Origin: Erigeron canadensis
Taxonomy: Eukaryota; Streptophyta; Magnoliopsida; Asterales; Asteraceae
Direction: 5' to 3'
Length of the DNA stretch: 64,000 nt
Assembly (NCBI RefSeq): GCF_010389155.1
Contig: NC_057765.1
Location: forward strand, 1,736,001-1,800,000
A program made the position numbers and the translations under genes. This document shows, piece after piece, positions 47,246 through 55,602 of this stretch. Positions within the stretch are counted from its first letter, which is position 1. Every line of letters starts with the position of its first letter. The notes under the pieces were generated by a model, which saw only the letters and a program-made list of their open reading frames with translations, did not search any database and was not told where the DNA came from.

Positions 47246-49066
47246 CTAGGTAGCGAAACTGGGAGAATCCATCAATTCTTTCGGCACCAGCTTGCCAATC
47301 AATTTAGAGAGATTGGTATTTAGTGATCCATCAGCAATTGAGTCAATTAGCAACGATAAGGTTGAAACATCAAGTGAGTAACCTCTTCCATCCATTTCAG
47401 TTAAAAGCACTTTTACATCATCACAATGTTGGTTATTTAGATATCCTTGGAGAAGAAGACGGTAAGTAACATTGTCTGGCGGGCAACCATTTTCATCCAT
47501 TTTCAGAAACAGCTGTTTTGCATCCCCACACAAACCTTCCCGACAGAAACAACCTATCATCACATTATATGTCCGTACATCAGGTTGCAAACCTTTAACC
47601 ATCATGTCCTGGAAAAGATCCCTAGCAATATTGAACTTTTGGCATTTGCTTGCACCATCAATGAGGGTAGTGTACACCACAATATTTGAATTTAGCTTGC
47701 TATTACCCATTATATTGAACAAGGAGATTGCATCTTCTAGTAAATGGTTGTTGCAAAGACCCTCTAAAATAATGCCATAAGTCAGTTCATCTGGAACTAG
47801 GCCTTGTGCTCGCATCTCATCAAAAAGCATACGTGCAGCCCCGCAACGTCCAACCTTAAACAATCCTTGAATCATGGTGTTGTAAGTGACTACATTGGGT
47901 TTCAAATCGTTTCTCGTCATTTCAGTAAACATATCCAAGGCCTCATCTATCATCGACTTCTTGCAATACCCATTTAACATACTGTTGTAAGTAAAAACAT
48001 GAGGGACGATACCTTTAGACACCATGGCATCAAAAACTGTCTTGGCTTTGGTCATTTCACCTCGCAAACAGTAGCCATCGATGAGTGAATTGTATGTTAC
48101 TATGTCAGGAACCTTACCTTTCTTAACCATGATGCTGATGACATCCTCAGCGTCTTTTGCCTTACCTTCTTTGCACAATGCATCAACAAATATGTTATAG
48201 GTTTGGACATCTGGAGAGATGCTATAATCCTCCATTTCTTTTAGCATCTGATACACGTCATCCCACCGACTTAATTTAGATAGACCAGAAATCAAAGTGT
48301 TATATGTGATGACATCCGGTGTGATGTGTTTTTGAAAGATCATCTCTTTAAAAAGCTTAAAGGCGCCATCAATCATTTGATCCTTGCAAAGACTATCAAT
48401 GATGGTGCTATATGAAACAACATCAGGTTTACAGCCTTTCTGATCCATTAGCCTAAGCAAAGAAAGGGCAGTGACATTGTTACTGAACTTGCAAAGGCCC
48501 TTGATCATTGTGTTATACGTAACAACATTGGGTTCACAAAGTTTGTGTTTGATGAGTTTCTTGAAAAAGGTCTCGGCCTCAAGAATCTTATCTTCTAAAA
48601 CGAGTCCATCTAGGAGTGTATTAAAAGTGCACACATTTGGTACAATACCTCGTCTGAAGCAAAGGCCTAAAAGTGCGAAACCGTCATTAGTTCGACGCAA
48701 ATGACAGCAACACTTGATGGAAATGCTGACAGTGTACTCATTAACAGGAAGGCCAATGGCACACATATGATTGAAGAGATGAATGGAATGAGAAAAGTGT
48801 TTCATTTTGGTGACGGAATTCAAGAGCTGATTGAAATATACAACAGAAGGAAGAGGTTTTCTGTGTGACATTTCATCGAACAGGTAGAGGGCATCTTCTA
48901 ATTTGTTAACTTTTTGATATATAGACTTAGGAGGCCGAGGAAGAGAAAGGTCATCCTTGTGAATATAACGATTTGAAGAAGAAGAATGGGAACGGAAGTA
49001 AAAGGAGAAGGGGGAGAGTGAAAGCGTATTGCTTTTGAGAGGATGGCGAAGTAAAACAGAACACAT
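47246..49066 (-). CDS. P-class pentatricopeptide repeat protein, Rf-like, mitochondrial (intronless)
   Basis: One uninterrupted frame of 606 residues. The first 45 residues are rich in Ser, Arg and His with no acidic residue before the late thirties (FYFRSHSSSSNRYIH), fitting a mitochondrial presequence. About thirteen to fourteen 35-residue PPR motifs follow from about residue 70, with diagnostic phrases 'VVTYNTMIKGLCK', 'PDVVSYSTIIDSLCK', 'PDIVTYNSLIDGYC' and 'PDVRTYNVMIGCFC'. There is no E or DYW domain, so it is a P-class RNA-binding protein. The style matches the Rf-like clade that processes mitochondrial transcripts and supplies fertility restorers. The RNA target is unknown. A fragment of its 5' end is repeated at 50.1 kb. 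Confidence 0.92.
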   Translation of the reverse strand: MCSVLLRHPLKSNTLSLSPFSFYFRSHSSSSNRYIHKDDLSLPRPPKSIYQKVNKLEDALYLFDEMSHRKPLPSVVYFNQLLNSVTKMKHFSHSIHLFNHMCAIGLPVNEYTVSISIKCCCHLRRTNDGFALLGLCFRRGIVPNVCTFNTLLDGLVLEDKILEAETFFKKLIKHKLCEPNVVTYNTMIKGLCKFSNNVTALSLLRLMDQKGCKPDVVSYSTIIDSLCKDQMIDGAFKLFKEMIFQKHITPDVITYNTLISGLSKLSRWDDVYQMLKEMEDYSISPDVQTYNIFVDALCKEGKAKDAEDVISIMVKKGKVPDIVTYNSLIDGYCLRGEMTKAKTVFDAMVSKGIVPHVFTYNSMLNGYCKKSMIDEALDMFTEMTRNDLKPNVVTYNTMIQGLFKVGRCGAARMLFDEMRAQGLVPDELTYGIILEGLCNNHLLEDAISLFNIMGNSKLNSNIVVYTTLIDGASKCQKFNIARDLFQDMMVKGLQPDVRTYNVMIGCFCREGLCGDAKQLFLKMDENGCPPDNVTYRLLLQGYLNNQHCDDVKVLLTEMDGRGYSLDVSTLSLLIDSIADGSLNTNLSKLIGKLVPKELMDSPSFAT

Positions 49067-50100
49067 GTTGAAAAAAAAAAAAAAAGAAAGGATTTACCTT
49101 ACCTGAATTTGCTGTTGAGTAAAAAGAGTATTATTTACACATCATTCTTCTTCTAGGTGGATTTGCATAATGTATGTCTGTTCTTTATATTATTTTCTAG
49201 GAAAACTACACTTTTTTTACCACAAAGTTTTAGATAAAAAAAAAACATAAAAGTCCCTCTAAAATACTCCGTATTAATCAACTACCGTAAATATCTCCCC
49301 TTTATCAACTTTGGGTTTATTTTAATCCTAATTACCATGAATCCCATTTCTACTTCACTTTTTAATCTCTAGCATACTGATTGGTTCAAACCACAAACTA
49401 ACACGTCGTTATAAAAAAAAACCCAAATATAATTGTGACTAATTGATAAAATCTTTGACCTTAAGGTATTCTATGAGGGTTTATGTCTCATTTTCTATAT
49501 AGTTAATTACTGAAATGGTACCTCACGTTTGCGTTATATTACTGATTTCATACCTTTCTTTTCGAAATTACGTTGATCATACCCAACGTATGCAAATCTC
49601 CACTCGGACCATACTGGAGGCTAACGCCGTCAGCTGATCGTTAAAACCTCCCCACGTGACTTGCACGTGAGGGGTAAATATGTAATATTGTGTTTCCTAA
49701 TTACTGAAATGGTACCTAACGTTTACACGATATTGCTGGTTTCATACCTATATGTTTCTTAATTACTTAAATGGTACCTAACTAGATTTTTATCCCGTGA
49801 AAAACGCGGGTATGTTTTTAAAAATCGATTTTAGTAAATTGATACAACATTATTTTTGAGAAAATTAATTAATTAGTTTAGAATTTTAATATATTAGATA
49901 AAAACTAATTAATAAGATTGTGAATAAACCAATAATTAGTAAATTATTTATCAAATGTGTATACATCGTCAACAGAACTATATTTTAAATCAACAATGGT
50001 AATCATATAAGCCACCTAAATATTTAATTATTTTTTTTAAACCGTTAATTTGTTAAAAAAGAATTTTAGGACATACAATTTTATATCTGTTTATATATTA
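49067..50100. other. Repeat-bearing flank upstream of the PPR gene
   Basis: The first 100 bases are the likely 5' UTR and promoter, beginning with an A/T run next to the ATG. At 49500-49790 the phrase 'taattactgaaatggtacct' recurs (about 49503, 49699, and partly 49753), each followed by 'acgttt...atattgctg/actg...tttcatacct', so this is a diverged tandem repeat. No exon. Confidence 0.55.
49783..49811 (-). mobile_element. Helitron-like 3' terminus
   Basis: On the minus strand an imperfect hairpin CCCGCG-ttttt-CACGGG is followed by 'ataaaaat' and CTAG|T. Confidence 0.45.
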
Positions 50101-50121
50101 TGACAATGGTACTTTAAAACT

Positions 50122-50250
50122 GTTGTGAATATAACGATATGAAGAAGAAAACAAAGAAGAACGGGTGGAATAAAAGGAGGAGAGTACATGTTTGTAGCTA
50201 TGAAAGAAGAATTTACCTTTGAATTTATTGATGAAAGAACAGCCTAATAA
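50122..50250 (-). pseudogene. Duplicated fragment of the PPR gene 5' end
   Basis: 50122-50195 matches 48954-49025, the segment encoding the presequence: 'gtgaatataacgat.tgaagaagaa' and 'taaaaggag.agagt' are shared in order, and both give a frame with 'S-YRYIH' / 'SNRYIH'. The flank 50207-50250 also resembles 49088-49135, upstream of the PPR ATG ('tttacct..tgaatttg.tg'). No PPR motifs follow, so only the front of the gene is present. Confidence 0.6.
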
Positions 50251-50449
50251 AAGTGTGGTATTCTTAGACGTCATCGCCCCCTCTTCTTTCTCTGATCGCA
50301 GGAGTTGGTGGAGAAGGATCATCAACGACGGTGAAAAGCGGAGAGTCAGAAACGGTGGCAGTAGGAGTAATGGTGTATTCCAAATTTAGAAAATAACTAG
50401 TTTTTTTTTCCCCGGGCGTTTCCCCGGGAGACATTACGTCACATGTAAA

Positions 50450-51115
50450 CATGTGAAAAATTATATAAAATGAAATTTTCGTGGCAAGAGTTAAAAAGTA
50501 AAAAGTTATGTGATAAAAAGTAAAAAAAAAATGAAACGTTGGTGGCTGAAGTTGAAAAAATAAAAGTATAAAAAGTAAATAGAACAAAACTTTGTGTGAA
50601 AAGTAGAAAAAATAAAAGTGATGTGGCAAAAAGTAAAATGACGAAAACTTCGTAAATTTATGTGATAAAAAGTAAAGAGAATGAAACTTTCGTGACAAAA
50701 GTTAGAAAAACAAATGTATAAAAAGTAAATAACACAAAATTTTCGTGTAAGAAATAAAAGAAATAAAAGTTATGTGACAAAAAGTAAAAGTTTAAAAGTT
50801 TCTGTGATAAAAAGTAAAAGAATGAATTTTCGTGGAAGAAATTAGAAAAATAAAAGTTTAAAAACTAAATAAAACAAAGCTTTCGTGCCAAAAATAAAAA
50901 AATTAAATTTAAGTGAAATAAAGTTAAAAGTTTCCGTCATAAAAAGTAAAAAAAATGAAACTTTCGTGGCAAAAGTTAGAAAAATATATGTTTAAAAACT
51001 AAATAAAAGCAAACTTTTGTGCTAAAAGTAAAAGAAATTAAAGTTATGTGACAAAAATTAAAAGGTTAAAGTTATGTGGCAAATATTAAGAAACCTAAAG
51101 TTAAAAGGTTAGAGT
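50450..51115. repeat. AT-rich diverged tandem repeat, array B
   Basis: Units combine 'aaaagtaaaa.aatgaaactttcgtggc', 'aaaagttagaaaaataaaagt', 'aaa.taaataaaacaaa.ctttcgtg' and 'aaagttatgtgacaaaaag', repeating roughly every 150-165 bases for about four rounds. The reverse complement of the same words forms array A at 19245-19720. A CCCGGGCGTTTCCCCGGG-type short palindrome lies just left at about 50411. Confidence 0.7.
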
Positions 51116-51714
51116 TAGCTGATAGGGACCATTGTTGTAACAAATTTAACGATAGGGACTATAATTGCAGGAAAAAATTAACAACCGTTAGCTGATGAGG
51201 ACCATTGCTGCAACAAATTTAACGACAGAGACTAAAAGTGTTGAAAATGTGTGACGCACGCAAACCGATTCATGCTTTTTAGTATATATAATAATTATCA
51301 AAATAAAGGTTTTTTCAGAAAATAACTAATACATATTACATACAATACTAAAAAAGGATAACTGCAGAAAATAGAAAGCATCTTTCGACCAATTCACGAA
51401 AATAGCAGTGACCTTTAAAAGTTTTACTTTTTAGAAATGAACTTTCATTTATTCCCGAAAATAATAACATTTGACACGTGTACATGATGACATGGACATT
51501 TTTTGATTAGGTGGCATTTTTTAATTTCTATTTTATGGAATTTCGTGAATTGGTCACTTTTCTATTTTCTGGAGTTTCGTGAATTGATCACTTTTTATCT
51601 GTCGTGTCATTTCCCCCAAAAAATAACATGGCTCTGTTTCAGTTTCGTTTCTAGCAAGGTAGTTCTTCTCGTCATTTTATCCTGAAGCTAAATTTTTATT
51701 TTATAAATTTCCGT

Positions 51715-52010
51715 TGAGTCTCTTCCTACTCCAAGCATTGAAAAGGTGAAAAGTTGTGTATGAAGATCTTAAAAGAGACATAGATCTAGCTCTACTTCAT
51801 TTATCTCGAGATTAAAAATCTCTGAAATTAGATGCCAAAACATCGTCGTTTTAGCCGGAGGGAGATCCTGTTGATGTTCAGGGTGAGACGAGAGTTCCAT
51901 AGGCCGGATTTGGACCGTTTAAGAATAGTTCATCGACAGATGACATAGATCCAGATAGCGCAGGTCCAGAAGTTAGTTGAAAAAATCGAGAAGAAAGTAA
52001 TAGAATTATG
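51715..52010 (+). pseudogene. Unrecognised decayed gene fragment
   Basis: A protein-like frame reads 'YEDLKRDIDLALLHLSRD', then 'KSLKLDAKTSSF', 'PEGDPVDVQGETRVP' and 'AGFGPFKNSSSTDDIDPDS', separated by three in-frame stops, with a fourth after 'AGPEVS'. An upstream piece 'LPTPSIEKVKSCV' sits in another frame, implying a frameshift. The composition is unlike the AT-rich flanks. I do not recognise the family; it may be a charged, coiled-coil nuclear protein. Confidence 0.45.
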
Positions 52011-52101
52011 GAGGGTACAAATGTTAATTGATCTGATTCTCATGCACAATCTTATGTGTTGATTGATATTTGAGTTGGCTTTATATGATATTATGCGCTT
52101 C

Positions 52102-52289
52102 TTTTGTGCATTTTTGAATTACTCATTGGTGAGTATATTCTCAGTTCCTGTGCATTAACTTGCTGCAGGCAGATTACGGAACAGGAAAATAATCTCGATC
52201 TTGATAAATTTTGCTGCCATTTAGCTATAATTTTCATAACAAATCCATGTAGCTCTCCTTATATTTTGTGCATTTTTGAATTACTCATT
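52102..52289. repeat. Perfect 26-bp direct repeat
   Basis: A segment beginning ttttgtgcatttttgaat is present at 52102-52127 and again at 52264-52289, 162 bases apart. Between them lies an acceptor-like 'cttgctgcag' and more debris-like sequence. Confidence 0.85.
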
Positions 52290-52520
52290 CGGGGACGTAT
52301 GAAACTTATGCAGTTTTCGAATTGTATGAAAACACCTTATATTTGGTTTATTGTATGTGGTTAACTTGTAACATTGAATGTCGATGTATAGATTACTTAT
52401 TATGCCATGTTTAAAATGCGAGATGGTAACACATTATTATCCGACCGATTCGTTGCGCCATTCAAGATTGGATGATAGCAAATTTACACACTTTATCTAA
52501 TTTTGTAATTCATGTTGCAC

Positions 52521-53216
52521 TAAGGCCCTTGCCAACCCCGGCGTGGCACCTCTTTTTGAACTTTCTTCCTCTCTTTCTGCGTTGGCACCTAGCTCGGCGT
52601 GACCTTTTCCTTGAGCACCTCTTCCCCACACCGCCGAGTGTGGAAGAGCGGTTGTGGGGTTTTTTTTTTTCCTTTTTTGTTAACGGCTATAAATAAATAA
52701 AAAAAACCCACCTTATTTAAAATACCATTATCAAACTAAACAAATACATTTTATTATTAAACAAACATATTACATTACTTAAAAGATAACACATAATTAA
52801 AAAGACAGTAGTTGATAAAAACACGGAATACATAATAATGATACGATTACTTTTCATCGTCATCATCTTTGATTGACATTTTTCCTAAGCCATGACAAGC
52901 GCTTTCGTCGAGCCATCACTTGTTGTATTGCGGACGTTTAACTTCATCCGTTGTTTTGTCTTCTCCGCAATTGTCGTGGTACGATTCTGCCCAAACCGAA
53001 TATAATAATAAAAGTTTAAGGTTTATTTGGTAATTATATAACTTTGTAAATATAAAACAAGAATAAATAAAAGTTGAGGAAGAGATGAGGAAGACTGGAA
53101 GAGGTGATAAAGATGTAGGGTTGTAGTGAGTAGGAAAAGGTGAATTAAGGAGAGAGAAAAACTGATGTGGCAGTGAGAAAGAGCCAGAAAGAACTGCAGG
53201 ATTGGGTGAAGCCTAA
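52521..53216. mobile_element. PIF/Harbinger-like non-autonomous element (body 52524-53213)
   Basis: Left end ggcccttgccaacccc; reverse complement of the right end ggcttcacccaatcc. TAA flanks both sides (52521-52523 and 53214-53216), the superfamily's target duplication. The GC-rich left arm contains 'gcgtggcacc' and the right arm the inverse 'ggtg...gatgtggcag'. On the minus strand a short lysine- and aspartate-rich tail (52850-53000) may be a relic of a Harbinger accessory ORF, but it is broken. Confidence 0.55.
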
Positions 53217-54215
53217 GTATGATTATATTTCAAAAAGCCAAGGAAGAAAAATATAAGCAAAAGTTAGTACATGTACTTTTATAAGAAAAATATAAGCAAA
53301 AAGACCAGATAATAGGGTCTGTTTTATTCTTACACATCTTATCAAGTGCATGAATGTATAAATAATGTTTGTATGTATTAGGTAAAAAATAAATAATTGA
53401 TGGTTATTTTCATTTATTAGTTCTAAAAATTAAAGTTTGACTGATTGCATTAAGACTTTAATTATTAAGTCTTTTATAAGAAAAAGGAAGGCCTCTCTAA
53501 TGTTGATATGGTTTAACATGAACAAAATTTGGTATAATACCTTTTTGGTTATTATTAGTTAAAAAGATATAATAGCCGATCTGGTTAAATATATAAAAAT
53601 GTACATAAGTTGTACGATTTTTTTATTGTTTGAAAAAATTTTCATTTGGTTTTAAACAAATCGTATAAGAATTCGACTGGATGTTATTGATGTGGCACCA
53701 TCTGACATGAGTGACCCCCACATCAACATTTAGCTCGTTGCTTACACGATTCGTCGAATTTTACGAGTTAATTACAATGAACTAAATGAAATTTTGTTTT
53801 ACACAATAAAGAATATATATACAAGTTATAGAGTACTCCAAGTTATATGTATTCTTAGATACTTAATGGTAATTAATGCAACAAATAGATGTCTATCTAC
53901 TTTTCAAACAAGATTTTTCATAAAACTTTGAAAATATTCTTGTTCAATGACTGGGAGGATTAGCAACCATCAAATATCGATATTTCTGATAATCAAGTAA
54001 GAATAAAATAAGAGTGTGAATATCATTTGCCAACAGATTCACGTTACAAATGAATGTTTATGCATGATTCGAATTAAATTTATCATTTTCTAAAATAAAA
54101 AACTAAAAAAAAACAAGAATAAATATCTTTCTTCTGTGAAATTATATCATATATAAATATAATAATAAATAAATATATAAATATAAATAGTACAAGGGCT
54201 GCAAGATGGACAGAA
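53217..54215. other. AT-rich intergenic stretch without features
   Basis: I see no exon, no repeat with definable ends and no RNA gene here. Confidence 0.55.
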
Positions 54216-54218
54216 TTA

Positions 54219-55005
54219 GGGGTGTTCAAAATATCCGAATCCGCAATCCTAAACAACCGAAACCCGATACGAAAGAACCGGATATCTGGATTTTCGGATT
54301 CGGATATCGGATGAAGTTTTGAAAAAGTTTTGATATTCGGATTATCCGAAAAGTACAATACATATAGTTATATATACTTGGGCCTCTAGTTGTTCTGTTG
54401 CTATTAAACTATACTTAATTAATGGGTTGCTTTAAGCTTTAATACATTGTACAATCAATAGATCATACTGGTCAAATTCAAACAATGAGACCTAAATGAT
54501 TCCAGCGAATCCAAGATCCCCCGCTTATCTTCTATCGTCTACCCCTTCCTTCTCCAAATCTACCATCGGCAGAAGTCTTCACTACAAGTCACTATTAATT
54601 GTCATTTTTCTTACTATCACTATTACTTTCTTTATTGTGCTTCTAATCATTAATTAGTTTTTTTTTTTTAATTACAATCAAAAGATTGGGTTCTGTGGAA
54701 ATGGAATTGGTTTATGTGAAATTGAATTGCTATTACTTCACTGTAAATTATTTTGTATGAATAGTTATATTGTTTTGTTAGGATCTTGTTTTGTTACATG
54801 AAATAATCGAAATGTGTTTATTTTCCTAATTTTTTTTAGCAGGAGATGTTTTTCTTATCATTATTGATATTGTTTTTAATATTTTTTGGTTATTGTACAA
54901 TTGATGGATAATAAGGTTATCAGTTCATACGCATTATTATCACTGATATGTTCAAATTTCAGATCGGATATCCGAAATTTCGGATTCGGATGACCAAAAC
55001 CACAG
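54219..55005. mobile_element. Degenerate element with inverted 'ccgaatccg' ends
   Basis: The left block 54219-54355 is dense in 'atatccgaatcc', 'cggatatc' and 'ttcggatt'; the right block 54955-55010 is similar in the inverse sense ('atccgaaatttcggattcgg'). The end 'ggggtgttcaaaa' resembles hAT-type termini. The interior is plain AT-rich DNA. The copia LTR begins immediately to the right. Confidence 0.45.
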
Positions 55006-55016
55006 TCCGAATTTTT

Positions 55017-55487
55017 TGTTGGATATTTTAGTGTAATTGGGTTAACTTGTTTGATCAGTATTGTCATAATAATACATCATATAGGATTGGTGGTGCGGAG
55101 TGTACGCCTATTTGAATTTATTATGACCTTAGGGGCGAAGCCCCTAAGGTACGGGGGTCCGGGGGCAGCGCCCCTGGGAGCGGGGTCCAAGGGGGCGGCA
55201 GCCCCTGGCGGGGTCCAAGGGGCAGAGCCCCTGGCTGTGGTCGAGCTGCCTTCTGGTGGATTTATACAACCCGTAACAAGATTTTTTGATCATTCTTTTT
55301 CTTCTTTCTTTTTGGTTCTTTTCTCTCAAATAATAAACACACAGAACGTTCTTAATTCTCTGAATTGTATCCGATTGAATAGTTTGGGTGAACCGCCAAA
55401 TTGATTCAATCTGAAAGTGATTACACGCCTTTCAGAGTTTGATTATATCCGGTTATCTGTTCGTTATTCACGAATTTTCCCCCAACA
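55017..55487 (+). repeat. 5' LTR of the copia element
   Basis: It begins TGTTGGATATTTTAG and ends CCCCCAACA, so the ends form a perfect 6-base inverted repeat TGTTGG/CCAACA. The length is 471 bp. It includes a GC-rich block of four hairpins (55128-55233) and a T/C-rich stretch. The right border is inferred from the terminal motif, since the 3' LTR is not available for comparison. Confidence 0.7.
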
Positions 55488-55510
55488 AAGATTGAATCAA
55501 TTTACTGAAG

Positions 55511-55602
55511 ATGACGAACAATGATTCTGGCAAGGATATGATGAAACCCTTTGAGAAGTTGAAGCAGTTTACTGGACAGGAATTTCGTCGATGGCAGAAA
55601 AA
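55511..55602 (+). pseudogene. Start of copia gag, cut by the nested insertion
   Basis: Thirty codons from ATG at 55511, ending in 'FTGQEFRRWQK', the typical front of the copia Gag retrotransposon domain. The frame stops at the inserted LTR and continues without loss at 59835. Confidence 0.85.

Noticed and set aside
50264..50698. Minus-strand Phe/Tyr-rich frame
   Set aside because: Translation of AT-rich tandem array B and its flank; no protein character.
55051..55404. Gly/Ala/Pro-rich plus-strand frame
   Set aside because: Product of the GC-rich hairpin block in the copia LTR.
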